Source: Chromatiaceae bacterium
GTDB lineage: Bacteria; Pseudomonadota; Gammaproteobacteria; Chromatiales; Chromatiaceae
Assembly: GCA_024235415.1 (NCBI GenBank)
Contig: JACKML010000012.1
Location: forward strand, 1-64,000
Direction: 5' to 3'
DNA length: 64,000 nucleotides
Of the stretch, positions 1 to 8,200 are shown one piece after another. The notes under the pieces were generated by a model. It saw nothing but the letters and a program-made list of their open reading frames with translations. It ran no database searches and was not told the DNA's origin. Every line of letters starts with the position of its first letter. The first letter of the stretch is position 1. The position numbers and the translations under genes were made by a program.

Positions 1-731
1 TCGGTCGCGGCATGGGTGTCTTCGCGTTGCCAGCCGGCCGACGTGGTGCGTGCCAGGTTGTCGGCGATTCTGACCATCCGGGGTCGGGCGCTGCCGAACT
101 CCCTGTCCCGCATGGCCTGCTGCGCCAGTTGCGGGAAGGCCCACGCCGTGGCGAGGCGGCGATTGGCTTCCTCCAGCGGTTCGCCCAGCTCGGCGCCAAA
201 CGCGATCTCGGCTGACACGCCATCGCGCACTGCATTGTGAGCGCGCAGCGCGGCCTCCGGGTCGGCGGTCCACAGGGCCAGCACTGCGGGGTTCTGCAAC
301 AATGCCGCGGTCGGAATTTCCTGATTGCTGACCAGGCCCTTGTGGTCGGACAGTGCGCCGGCGTAGAAGGCCGCGTGGGCGGCCTCGCTGTAGGCGCCCG
401 CCGGGTTGCCGCCCGCCTGGTCGCGCCTGCCGGGGTCGATCTCGGGCAGTGCGTCGAGCAGGTGACGAAACGGGTCCAGGCCGATCAGTGACACCGCGTG
501 GGCGGCGTCCGTGACCTGCTCGCAGGCGCCCGGGCGGGCCTGCTCCAGGCGCCGGAACACCGCGATCGCGGCCGCCGGGTCGCTCAGCAGCACGCGCTGT
601 AGCTCCTGGTTGCGGGTCGAGTGCAGACCGAGCAGACGGCGCAGTTCCTGCGCGGTTTCGCGCATGATCGGTAACGTGGTCTCGGCCAACGGGCAGTGGT
701 GCAAGGTGGATTTCGTGGACGCGCCGGGCAT
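1..731 (-). CDS. HDOD-domain-like protein, 5' part (runs off the left edge)
   Basis: An open minus-strand frame runs from an ATG at 731-729 to the window edge (243 codons, no stop). After a short variable N-terminus the protein reads like the start of an HDOD domain: a helical Leu/Arg-rich stretch, LLSDPAAAIAVFRRLEQARP at about residues 44-63, then DAAHAVSLIGLDPFRHLLDA at about 73-92, which matches the 'repeat Ala-x-x-x-LG' signature of these signalling domains. HDOD proteins are cytoplasmic signal-transduction or regulatory proteins; the substrate or partner cannot be told here. The C-terminal part lies outside the window. It is divergent from yebC. Confidence 0.6.
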   Translation of the reverse strand, partial: MPGASTKSTLHHCPLAETTLPIMRETAQELRRLLGLHSTRNQELQRVLLSDPAAAIAVFRRLEQARPGACEQVTDAAHAVSLIGLDPFRHLLDALPEIDPGRRDQAGGNPAGAYSEAAHAAFYAGALSDHKGLVSNQEIPTAALLQNPAVLALWTADPEAALRAHNAVRDGVSAEIAFGAELGEPLEEANRRLATAWAFPQLAQQAMRDREFGSARPRMVRIADNLARTTSAGWQREDTHAAT

Positions 732-853
732 GGCCTGTGTGGCGGCGCGCGAGCGCTGAACTTGAACGCTGCCAGGTGCTGCCGGCAGTGTTAAAATTCC
801 GCGATTGACGCCAATCCGGCGATCCACCCAGAGCATTCGGACGAGGTAGGGGC

Positions 854-1603
854 ATGGCAGGTCACAGCAAGTGGGCCAACATCAAGCACAAGAAGGCGGC
901 CACCGACAAGGCGCGCGGCAAATTGTGGTCGAAACTGATTCGCGAGGTCACGGTCGCGGCACGCGAGGGCGGCGGTGATATCAACTGCAACCCGCGGTTG
1001 CGTCTGGCAGTCGACAAGGCGCGTGGCGCCAATATGCCCAATGACACGGTCGAGCGTGCGATCAAGCGCGGCGACGGCGGCGAAGACGAAGGCAACTACG
1101 ACGAGATCCGCTATGAGGGCTACGGACCGGGCGGTGTCGCGGTGATCGTCGATTGCATGACCGACAACCGCAACCGTACCGCATCCGAGGTGCGTCATGC
1201 CTTTACCAAGCACGGCGGCAACCTGGGCACTGATGGCTCGGTGTCCTATATGTTCAGCAAGCGCGGCATCATCAGCTACGGCCCGGGCGCTGACGAGGAC
1301 GCCATCATGGAGGCCGCGCTGGAGGCCGGCGCCGACGATGTCACCACCAACGACGACGGCTCGATCGACGTCTACACCAATCCGGACGATTTCTCCGATG
1401 TGCTGGCGGCGATGCAGGCAGCCTGCGGCGAGCCGGATCATGCGGAGGTCACCTTCGAGGCCGAGAACAACTCGCCACTGGACCGCGATGGCGCCGAAAA
1501 GCTGCTCCGGCTGGTGGATTTCCTCGAAGAGCTTGATGACGTGCAGGAGGTCTATACCAATGCCGATATCGCGCCCGAGGTCATGGAAGCGCTCGAGGGA
1601 TAG
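854..1603 (+). CDS. yebC: YebC/PmpR family transcription/translation factor
   Basis: The 249-residue protein starts with the family hallmark MAGHSKWANIKHKKAATDKA and keeps the usual family length of about 240-250 residues. YebC proteins are cytoplasmic; members act as DNA-binding regulators or, as shown more recently, help ribosomes through proline-rich stretches. It lies directly upstream of ruvC (6 bases between the stop and the ruvC start), the normal gammaproteobacterial order, so it is probably the first gene of the yebC-ruvCAB transcript. The start is set by the conserved N-terminus, with a purine-rich aggtag before the ATG. Confidence 0.96.
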   Translation: MAGHSKWANIKHKKAATDKARGKLWSKLIREVTVAAREGGGDINCNPRLRLAVDKARGANMPNDTVERAIKRGDGGEDEGNYDEIRYEGYGPGGVAVIVDCMTDNRNRTASEVRHAFTKHGGNLGTDGSVSYMFSKRGIISYGPGADEDAIMEAALEAGADDVTTNDDGSIDVYTNPDDFSDVLAAMQAACGEPDHAEVTFEAENNSPLDRDGAEKLLRLVDFLEELDDVQEVYTNADIAPEVMEALEG

Positions 1604-1609
1604 CACCTC

Positions 1610-2104
1610 GTGACCCGGGTACTCGGAATCGATCCTGGTTCCCGGGTCACCGGTTACGGCGTGATCGAGACCGACGGCGTGCGCAGCCGCCACCTCGCGT
1701 CGGGCTGCATCCGCACCGCGGCGGGCGATTTTCCGGCGCGCCTGGGCGAGATCTTCCACGGCGTGCGCGAAGTGCTGGTGGAATGGCGGCCGCAGCAGGT
1801 CGCCGTCGAGCAGGTGTTTGTATCGCGCAATGCCGCCTCTGCACTCAAACTGGGGCAGGCGCGCGGGGCGGCGATCAGCGCCGTCGTCACCCTGGACCTG
1901 CAGGTCTTCGAATACACCCCGGCAGCGGTCAAACAGGGCCTGGTCGGCAACGGTCGCGCGGAGAAGGAGCAGGTACAACACATGGTGCGGGTCATTCTGG
2001 GTTTGCAGGGCAAGATGGCGCTCGACGAGTCAGACGCGCTGGCGGTGGCGCTGTGTCATGCGCACAGCCATGCGACACGGCGCCAGATCGAGGCCGCACA
2101 ATGA
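1610..2104 (+). CDS. ruvC: Holliday junction resolvase RuvC
   Basis: A 164-residue endonuclease that cuts four-way DNA junctions in the RuvABC recombination-repair complex. It begins with a GTG codon giving MTRVLGIDPGSRVTGYGVIE, which carries the first catalytic Asp (residue 7); the VEQVF segment holds a catalytic Glu and DESDALAVALCH near the C-terminus the last acidic pair. The stop overlaps the ruvA start (ATGA at 2101-2104), so the two are translationally coupled. GTG is chosen because nothing upstream fits and the conserved first beta strand begins at once. Confidence 0.96.
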   Translation: MTRVLGIDPGSRVTGYGVIETDGVRSRHLASGCIRTAAGDFPARLGEIFHGVREVLVEWRPQQVAVEQVFVSRNAASALKLGQARGAAISAVVTLDLQVFEYTPAAVKQGLVGNGRAEKEQVQHMVRVILGLQGKMALDESDALAVALCHAHSHATRRQIEAAQ

Positions 2105-2700
2105 TCGGTCGCCTGCGTGGTCGGATCCTGAGCAAGCATCCACCTTTCCTGTTGCTCGACGTACACGGTGTCGGCTACGAGATCGAGGCGCCGATGTCGA
2201 CCTTCTATGTGCTGCCTGCCGGCGATGACGAGGTTACGTTGCACACCCACCTGGCGGTGCGCGAGGACGCGCACGTGCTGTACGGCTTCGCGCGCGAGGC
2301 CGACCGCACGCTGTTCCGTGCGCTGCTCAAAGTCAGTGGCGTCGGCGGCAAGATGGCGCTGGGCGTGCTGTCCGGGATGACCGCCGAGGAGTTCAGCCGC
2401 GCGGTACAGGCCGGCGACCTGGCCGCGCTTACGCGCCTGCCCGGGGTCGGCAAGAAGACCGCCGAGCGGCTGGTGGTCGAGATGCGCGACAAGATCGAAA
2501 AGGCCGGTTTCGGTGCCGAGGGGGGTAGCCTGGTCACCGCCGGCGCCGCGCCAGCCGGGGCTGACCAGGATGCGGTCAGTGCGCTGATCGCACTGGGATA
2601 CAAACCGCCAGAGGCGAGTCGGATGGTCAGCAAGGTGTTCGACGAGGGCATGGATACCGAGACGGTGATCCGTGCTGCGCTGAAGGGCACGGTGAAGTGA
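2101..2700 (+). CDS. ruvA: Holliday junction branch-migration protein RuvA
   Basis: A 199-residue protein starting MIGRLRGRILSKHPPFLLLD, the classic RuvA N-terminus (OB-fold domain I). Helix-hairpin-helix segments around LLKVSGVGGKMAL and LTRLPGVGKKTAERL form domain II for DNA binding, and DQDAVSALIALGYKPPEASR is the C-terminal domain III that contacts RuvB. RuvA holds the junction square-planar while RuvB pumps DNA. The frame stays open far upstream of the ATG, but the overlap with the ruvC stop and the family alignment fix the start. Confidence 0.96.
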   Translation: MIGRLRGRILSKHPPFLLLDVHGVGYEIEAPMSTFYVLPAGDDEVTLHTHLAVREDAHVLYGFAREADRTLFRALLKVSGVGGKMALGVLSGMTAEEFSRAVQAGDLAALTRLPGVGKKTAERLVVEMRDKIEKAGFGAEGGSLVTAGAAPAGADQDAVSALIALGYKPPEASRMVSKVFDEGMDTETVIRAALKGTVK

Positions 2701-2791
2701 CAGCCGCGAACCGCAGCGTTTTCCCGGCGCCGCCGGCTTTTCGCTCCGACGATGCGCCGACGGCGTTCACCGCGTGGTGGGGACACAACAG

Positions 2792-3703
2792 ATGAACAGA
2801 AGGCGGTTGATTGCGCTGCTCGCCATGGGCGTCGGTGCCCTGGTCAGTGGCACCACACGTGCCAATGCCCGGCAGGCCATGCTGGTCAAGTCGATCCCGT
2901 CCAGCGGTGAACGTATCCCGGCGATCGGCATGGGCAGTTCGGTCACGTTCAACGTCGGCGACGATGCGTCGGCCCGCGCGCAGCGCGCCGAGTTGTTGCG
3001 TGCGTTTTTCCGGCTTGGTGGCGGCATGCTTGATTCGTCGCCGATGTATGGCTCGTCCGAGGCGGTGATCGGTGACGGCCTGAGGCGGCTGGGCAGGCCG
3101 CCGGGCCTGTTCGCGGCGACCAAGGTCTGGACCTCTTCGGGTGAAGACGGGCCCGCCGAGATCGAGGTGTCGCGTGGTCTGTGGGGTGTCGAGCGGTTCG
3201 ACCTGGTCCAGGTGCACAACCTGCTCGCCTGGGAGGCGCACCTGGAAACCCTGTTCGAGATGAAACGCCAGGGCGCTGTGCGCTACGTCGGTATCACCAC
3301 TTCGCATGGCCGGCGGCATGCCGACCTGGAAACGATCATGCGCGCCTGGCCGATCGATTTCGTGCAGGCTACCTACAACATCCGCGATCGCGAGGTCGAG
3401 CAGCGCATCCTGCCGCTGGCCGCCGAGCGCGGTATCGCGTTCATCGCCAATCGGCCGTTTCAGCGCGGTGGGCTGATCGACGCGGCAAAACGTCATCCGC
3501 TGCCGGCCTGGGCGCAGGACATCGATTGCGCAGACTGGGCGGCGTTTCTGCTCAAGTTCATCGTCTCTCATCCCGCCGTTACCTGTGCGATTCCGGCCAC
3601 CACGCGGATAGACCACTTGACCGAAAACATGGCGGCGATGCACGGACGCCTGCCGGATCCGCAGACCCGCCAGCGCATGATCGATTATGTCGAAGGCCTG
3701 TGA
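2792..3703 (+). CDS. Aldo/keto reductase with an N-terminal export signal
   Basis: Predicted TIM-barrel NAD(P)H oxidoreductase of about 303 residues. The N-terminus MNRRRLIALLAMGVGALVSG has arginines followed by a hydrophobic stretch and small residues, a plausible (twin-arginine-like) export signal, so the enzyme may be periplasmic. SSPMYGSSEAVIGDGLRRL contains the AKR active-site Tyr region (Asp/Ser-x-x-x-Tyr-Gly-xx-E), followed by VQVHN, GITTSHGRR and a C-terminal VTCAIPATTR loop. ATG 2792 is preferred over the upstream GTG at 2774 because the signal peptide begins there. It sits between ruvA and ruvB, an unusual place; its stop overlaps the next start (TGATG). The substrate is unknown. 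Confidence 0.85.
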   Translation: MNRRRLIALLAMGVGALVSGTTRANARQAMLVKSIPSSGERIPAIGMGSSVTFNVGDDASARAQRAELLRAFFRLGGGMLDSSPMYGSSEAVIGDGLRRLGRPPGLFAATKVWTSSGEDGPAEIEVSRGLWGVERFDLVQVHNLLAWEAHLETLFEMKRQGAVRYVGITTSHGRRHADLETIMRAWPIDFVQATYNIRDREVEQRILPLAAERGIAFIANRPFQRGGLIDAAKRHPLPAWAQDIDCADWAAFLLKFIVSHPAVTCAIPATTRIDHLTENMAAMHGRLPDPQTRQRMIDYVEGL

Positions 3704-4401
3704 TGGGCGTCTGGGCGAGCTACTCGCTGGCCGACCTGGTGTTGTTTTCGCCGCAGGCGTATTTCCGCCTCTACGAGCTGCACAATGCGGCGATCTGGCC
3801 ACTGCAACCGCCTGCACTGGCAATCGCCGTCGGTTTGCTGCTGCTGATCCGCGGTGCGCGGGCGAGCGCTGCCTGGCGTGTCCTGGTGCCGCTTGCTGCC
3901 GTCTGGTCTCTGGTCGCCTGGTGGTTTTTCGTCGAGCGCTATGCGCAGATCAACCCGGTGGCCGTCTGGTTCGGTGCGGGGTTCGCGCTGCAGGCGCTGC
4001 TGCTGATGGTGGCCGGCGTGTGGCGACGCGTGCGGATTGACCTGGCCGGCTGGCGCACGTCGTCGGCGTCGTTGCCCGGGTTGGTGCTGGTGCTGTATGC
4101 CGTGCTGGTTCATCCGCTCGGGCAGATCCTGTCCGGTCGGGCCTGGATTGGCGCAGAGGTGTTCGGCGTGGCACCCGATCCGACCGCGCTTGCGACCCTT
4201 GGTTTTCTGTTGATGGCGCGTGGCCGGGCCGTCTGGCTGCTCGCGGCAATTCCGCTGCTATGGTGCCTGGTCAGCGCGGCGACCTACATCGGCATGGGTC
4301 TGCACGCCGGCATCCTGACACCCGCGATCGCGGTGGCCGCGCTGCTGTGGTCGGCAGTGGCCCGGCGCGGTGAACGGACGGCCACCCCGGTCCTTCCCTG
4401 A
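3703..4401 (+). CDS. DUF6064-like integral membrane protein
   Basis: A 232-residue very hydrophobic protein with about six predicted membrane segments (clear ones near residues 34-48, 58-74, 84-104, 127-145, 159-176 and 185-215). The pattern WWFFVERYAQINPVAVWFGA (WWxFxxxYxxIN...A..FG..F..QxxLL) is what I recall of the DUF6064 family, whose function is not known. Its ATG overlaps the stop of the aldo/keto reductase, so the two are coupled and probably work together, possibly with a membrane-linked redox role (inference). Confidence 0.7.
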   Translation: MGVWASYSLADLVLFSPQAYFRLYELHNAAIWPLQPPALAIAVGLLLLIRGARASAAWRVLVPLAAVWSLVAWWFFVERYAQINPVAVWFGAGFALQALLLMVAGVWRRVRIDLAGWRTSSASLPGLVLVLYAVLVHPLGQILSGRAWIGAEVFGVAPDPTALATLGFLLMARGRAVWLLAAIPLLWCLVSAATYIGMGLHAGILTPAIAVAALLWSAVARRGERTATPVLP

Positions 4402-4504
4402 CGGCCGGCCGGCGTCGACCAGGGCGCCGCAAGTGTCACGAGTGTCATCATTTTGCCCGTTTTGCCCCCTCGTACCGGCGCTGCGCTTCCTCCATAATCG
4501 CCCG

Positions 4505-5551
4505 ATGCAAGACCCCGACCGCCTTATCAGCGCCCACCCCGCCGCCGACGACACGGCCATCGATCGCGCCATCCGCCCCAAGACGCTGGCGGAATACGTC
4601 GGACAGCCGGCGGTGCGCGAGCAGATGGAGATCTTCATCCCCGCGGCACGCGATCGCGGCGAGGCGCTCGATCATGTGCTCATTTTCGGTCCGCCCGGGC
4701 TTGGCAAGACCACGCTGTCGCACATCATCGCCAACGAGATGGGCGTCAATCTGCGTCAGACCTCGGGACCGGTACTCGAGCGCCCCGGCGACCTGGCAGC
4801 ATTGCTGACCAATCTCGAGCCGCATGATGTCCTGTTCGTCGACGAGATCCACCGCCTCAGCCCGGTGGTCGAGGAGGTGTTGTACCCGGCGATGGAGGAC
4901 TACCAGCTCGACATCATGATCGGCGAGGGCCCGTCCGCGCGCTCGATCAAGGTCGATCTGCCACCGTTCACGCTGGTCGGTGCGACCACGCGGGCCGGCC
5001 TGCTGACGTCGCCGCTGCGCGACCGCTTCGGTATCGTGCAGCGCCTGGAGTTCTATTCAGAAGACGAGCTTGCGCGTATCGTGCGCCGTTCCGCCGGCAT
5101 CCTCGGTGTCGACATCGAGGCCGATGGTGCAGCCGAGATCGCGCGGCGTTCGCGCGGCACCCCACGCATCGCCAACCGCCTGTTGCGCCGCGTGCGCGAC
5201 TACGCGCAGGTGAAGTCGCACGGCGTGGTCGGTGCAGCGGTGGCTGATGCCGCACTGCAGATGCTGAAGGTCGACGCCAATGGCTTCGACCAGATGGACC
5301 GCCGCCTGTTGCAGGCGGTGATCACGAAGTTCGACGGCGGGCCGGTCGGTGTCGACAACCTGGCCGCGGCGATCGGTGAGGAGCGCGGCACGATCGAGGA
5401 CGTGCTCGAACCCTACCTGATCCAGCAGGGCTACCTGATGCGCACGCCGCGCGGACGTGTGGCGACGCGTGCCTCGTATCTGCTGTTCGGCCTGAGTCCG
5501 CCAAAATCGGCCGATGCCCGGGACCTGTTTGCCGACCTCGCGGACGACTGA
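4505..5551 (+). CDS. ruvB: Holliday junction branch-migration ATPase RuvB
   Basis: A 348-residue AAA+ motor that drives branch migration with RuvA. Walker A GPPGLGKTTLSHIIANEMG, Walker B LFVDEIHRL, the sensor-1 region TLVGATTRAG with RDRFGIVQRLEFY, and the arginine-finger/lid SRGTPRIANRLLRRVRDYA are all intact, followed by a winged-helix C-terminus. The frame is open further upstream, but ATG 4505 gives MQDPDRLISAHPAADDTAID, which fits the family start. Unlike most relatives, ruvB is separated from ruvA by two foreign genes. Confidence 0.96.
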   Translation: MQDPDRLISAHPAADDTAIDRAIRPKTLAEYVGQPAVREQMEIFIPAARDRGEALDHVLIFGPPGLGKTTLSHIIANEMGVNLRQTSGPVLERPGDLAALLTNLEPHDVLFVDEIHRLSPVVEEVLYPAMEDYQLDIMIGEGPSARSIKVDLPPFTLVGATTRAGLLTSPLRDRFGIVQRLEFYSEDELARIVRRSAGILGVDIEADGAAEIARRSRGTPRIANRLLRRVRDYAQVKSHGVVGAAVADAALQMLKVDANGFDQMDRRLLQAVITKFDGGPVGVDNLAAAIGEERGTIEDVLEPYLIQQGYLMRTPRGRVATRASYLLFGLSPPKSADARDLFADLADD

Positions 5552-5587
5552 ACTTTTATTACGATATTGCAATCACAGCAGGGCGAT

Positions 5588-5998
5588 GTGTTGAGCGTGT
5601 TCGAATGGCCGGTGCGGGTGTACTACGAGGACACGGATGCCGGCGGCGTGGTGTACTACGCCAACTACCTGAAGTTTCTGGAACGGGCTCGTACCGAGTA
5701 CCTGCGTCAACTGGGATTCGGGCAGGAGGCGTTGATGCGCGATGCCGGGATCCTGTTCGCGGTTCGCCGCGTGGAAATCGACTATCTTTCGCCCGCGCGC
5801 TTCGACGATGCATTGCGCGTCGAGGCGACTGTGGATGCGGTCAGCAAGGTAAGCCTCGGATTCGCGCAGCGCATCCTGCGCGCACCCGATGACGTTTTGT
5901 GCACGGCGGCTGTGAAGGTCGTGTGCCTGGACAGTGACAAATTCCGACCAACCGCGATACCGCCGTACATCCGCGAGAAGATACAACATGCCCAGTAG
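5588..5998 (+). CDS. ybgC: Tol-Pal associated acyl-CoA thioesterase YbgC
   Basis: A hot-dog-fold thioesterase of about 136 residues. The signature VRVYYEDTDAGGVVYYANYL contains the catalytic Asp of the YbgC/4-HBA-CoA thioesterase family. It is the first gene of the tol-pal operon and its end overlaps the tolQ start by about 11 bases. The start is uncertain: GTG 5588 (chosen), TTG 5591 or TTG 5567 all keep the frame; the purine-rich cagcaggg at 5577-5583 serves the first two best. Confidence 0.92.
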   Translation: MLSVFEWPVRVYYEDTDAGGVVYYANYLKFLERARTEYLRQLGFGQEALMRDAGILFAVRRVEIDYLSPARFDDALRVEATVDAVSKVSLGFAQRILRAPDDVLCTAAVKVVCLDSDKFRPTAIPPYIREKIQHAQ

Positions 5999-6680
5999 TG
6001 ACCTGTCGTTTGTCAGCCTGATCCTCAATGCCAGCGTGATCGTGCAGCTGGTGATGGCGCTGCTGGTGCTGGCCTCGGTGCTGTCGTGGACCATCATCTT
6101 CGACCGCTCGCGTGTGCTGAAGAAGGCGCAGCGCGAGGCCGAGGAGTTTGAAAATCACTTCTGGTCGGGTGGCGACCTGGGCGAGCTGTACCGCGCGGTA
6201 GACCGCGATCGCGATAGCCTGCGCGGTGCCGGCGCGATTTTTCACGCGGGCTTTCGCGAGTTTGCGCGCCTGCGTGAGAATTCCGGGATCGAGGCAATGG
6301 ACCTGGTCGAGGCGGCGCGCCGGGCGATGCGGGTGGCGCTGAGCCGCGAGATGGATACGCTGGAGACGCACCTGTCGTTTCTGGCCACGGTCGGTTCGAC
6401 CAGTCCCTACGTCGGCCTGTTCGGCACCGTCTGGGGCATCATGAACGCCTTCCACGCGCTGGGTAACGTCAAGCAGGCGACCCTGAACCTGGTCGCCCCC
6501 GGCATCGCCGAGGCCCTGATCGCGACCGCGATGGGTCTGTTCGCGGCGATACCCGCGGTGGTGGCCTACAACAAGTACGCCAACTCGGTGCAGCGCCTGG
6601 AGAATCGCTACGACGATTTCGTCGAGGAGTTCTCCAATATCCTGCAGCGCCAGGCGCATACCCGCGCCAGGAAGCGTTGA
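5988..6680 (+). CDS. tolQ: Tol-Pal system inner-membrane protein TolQ
   Basis: A 230-residue MotA/TolQ/ExbB family protein. The start MPSSDLSFVSLILNASVIVQ leads into the first membrane segment (about 10-35); segments two and three lie around GSTSPYVGLFGTVWGIMNAF and GIAEALIATAMGLFAAIPAV, the conserved proton-channel core. With TolR it uses the proton gradient to energise TolA and keep the outer membrane constricted at division. Translation is coupled to ybgC by overlap. Confidence 0.96.
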   Translation: MPSSDLSFVSLILNASVIVQLVMALLVLASVLSWTIIFDRSRVLKKAQREAEEFENHFWSGGDLGELYRAVDRDRDSLRGAGAIFHAGFREFARLRENSGIEAMDLVEAARRAMRVALSREMDTLETHLSFLATVGSTSPYVGLFGTVWGIMNAFHALGNVKQATLNLVAPGIAEALIATAMGLFAAIPAVVAYNKYANSVQRLENRYDDFVEEFSNILQRQAHTRARKR

Positions 6681-6716
6681 ACATGTCGGCAAACCGTCAA
6701 CGCGTCCGGTAGAGCT

Positions 6717-7154
6717 ATGGCCACCAAGCAGAAGACAAGGCGCCCGATGGCCGAGATCAACGTCGTGCCCTACATCGACGTGATGCTGGTGTTGCTGGTG
6801 ATCTTCATGATCACCGCGCCGCTGCTTACGCAGGGTGTGAAGGTCGAACTGGCCGAGGCGGATGCCAAGCCGATCGAGGACGATGCCAAGCGCCCGCTGG
6901 TGGTGAGCGTCGAGGCCGATGGCACCTGGTCGATCACCTACGACGATGACCGCACCCAGCAGGTCGATGCCGAGGAACTGTTGCTCAAGAGTGCGGCCAT
7001 CATCCAGAACAACCCCGGCATCCCGGTGCTGATCAAGGGCGACAAGGGTGTCGTTTACGATCGCGTGGTCCAGGCGATGGTGGTGCTGCAGAGCGCTGGG
7101 GCCCCCAGTGTCGGCCTGATCACCCAACCGCCGGAACCGGCAGCGCGGCGCTAG
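6717..7154 (+). CDS. tolR: Tol-Pal system protein TolR
   Basis: A 145-residue ExbD/TolR family protein with a short cytoplasmic tail, one membrane segment with the proton-conducting Asp (NVVPYIDVMLVLLVIFMI) and a periplasmic domain ending in a Pro-rich tail. It partners TolQ as the stator of the Tol motor. It follows tolQ by 36 bases and precedes tolA by 8. Confidence 0.96.
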   Translation: MATKQKTRRPMAEINVVPYIDVMLVLLVIFMITAPLLTQGVKVELAEADAKPIEDDAKRPLVVSVEADGTWSITYDDDRTQQVDAEELLLKSAAIIQNNPGIPVLIKGDKGVVYDRVVQAMVVLQSAGAPSVGLITQPPEPAARR

Positions 7155-7162
7155 GGGCCTTC

Positions 7163-8188
7163 ATGTTCGCGGTATTACGACGCAATCCCTTGGCGCTGAT
7201 GCTGGCGGTCCTGCTTCATGTAGCGCTTGCCGTGTTTCTGTTGTTCGAGGTCGATTGGCGCGACGAGGTCAAACCGATCGGCGGCGATGTCCAGGTGGTG
7301 CAGGCGACGCTGGTCGATCAGCAGAAGCTCGATGCCGAGGTGCAGAAGCTCAAGGCGGCAGAGCGCGAGAAGGCCGACCAGGCGACTGCGGCCAGGCGTG
7401 CGGAGCAGGAGCAGCTGGAGGCACTTCAAAAACGCCGCGCCGAGGAGAAGCGCAAGCTCGCCGAGCTCGAACAGCAGCGCAAACAGCGTCAGGACGAGGA
7501 GACGCGCCGCGCGGCGGAGGAAAAGAAACAGGCCGAGGCTGAGAAGTCGCGCGTCGCCGAGCTCAAGCGCCAGGAACAGGAACTGTTGAAGAAACAGGAG
7601 CTGGAAAAAAAGCGCCTGGCGGAACTCGAAAAGAAACGCGAGGCCGAAGAACAGAAGCGCAGGGATGAGGAAGTCGCGAGGCAGAAGGCCGAACAGGAGG
7701 CCAAGCGCAAGGCCGACGAAGAGGCGAAGAAGAAGGCGGAGCAGGAGCGCATCGCGAAGGAAAAGGCCCAGAAGGAAGAAAAGGAGCGGCAGGCGCGCGA
7801 GGCGAGGGAAAAGGCCGAGAAGGCGCGTATCGCAAAGGAGAAGGCCGACCGCGACGCACGTGAGGCCGAACTGGCCGCGCAATTCAACGCCGAGCGCGAT
7901 GCCTCGGAAAAGGCCGAAGTGGCCGGCGCGATCCGCGCCAAGGTCGAGCGCAACTGGCTGCGTCCCCCCGGCACCGGCGAGCAGGGCCTGCGCTGCACCG
8001 TGCGTGTGCGTCTCGGGGCCAGCGGATCGGTGCTGCTGGTCAACGTGGTAAGGTCCAGCGGCAACGATTCCTTCGACCGATCGGTGGAGGCCGCGGTACG
8101 CAAGGCGGATCCGCTGCCGATGCCCAGATCCGAGCGTCTGCTGTCGCAGTTTCGTGAGATCGAGTTTGTTTTTGACCCGAGCAATTGA
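7163..8188 (+). CDS. tolA: Cell-envelope integrity protein TolA
   Basis: A 341-residue TonB-like protein. Residues about 12-29 form the membrane anchor (LALMLAVLLHVALAVFLLFE); residues about 60-240 are an almost uninterrupted Lys/Glu/Ala/Gln/Arg-rich helix that spans the periplasm; the C-terminal domain (from about VAGAIRAKVERNWLRPP) is the conserved TolA domain III that binds TolB and Pal. The low-complexity helix leaves long open frames on both strands that are not genes. Confidence 0.95.
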   Translation: MFAVLRRNPLALMLAVLLHVALAVFLLFEVDWRDEVKPIGGDVQVVQATLVDQQKLDAEVQKLKAAEREKADQATAARRAEQEQLEALQKRRAEEKRKLAELEQQRKQRQDEETRRAAEEKKQAEAEKSRVAELKRQEQELLKKQELEKKRLAELEKKREAEEQKRRDEEVARQKAEQEAKRKADEEAKKKAEQERIAKEKAQKEEKERQAREAREKAEKARIAKEKADRDAREAELAAQFNAERDASEKAEVAGAIRAKVERNWLRPPGTGEQGLRCTVRVRLGASGSVLLVNVVRSSGNDSFDRSVEAAVRKADPLPMPRSERLLSQFREIEFVFDPSN

Positions 8189-8200
8189 GCAGTGTCTGTC

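Noticed and set aside
237..759. Plus-strand frames at the left edge
   Set aside because: The minus-strand HDOD-like frame covers the same bases with better protein-like sequence.
791..1981. 396-codon minus-strand frame over yebC and ruvC
   Set aside because: Both plus-strand genes are well-known families; the frame is a high-GC shadow.
2627..3823. 398-codon minus-strand frame over the aldo/keto reductase
   Set aside because: Shadow of a clear reductase gene; no domain or start signal.
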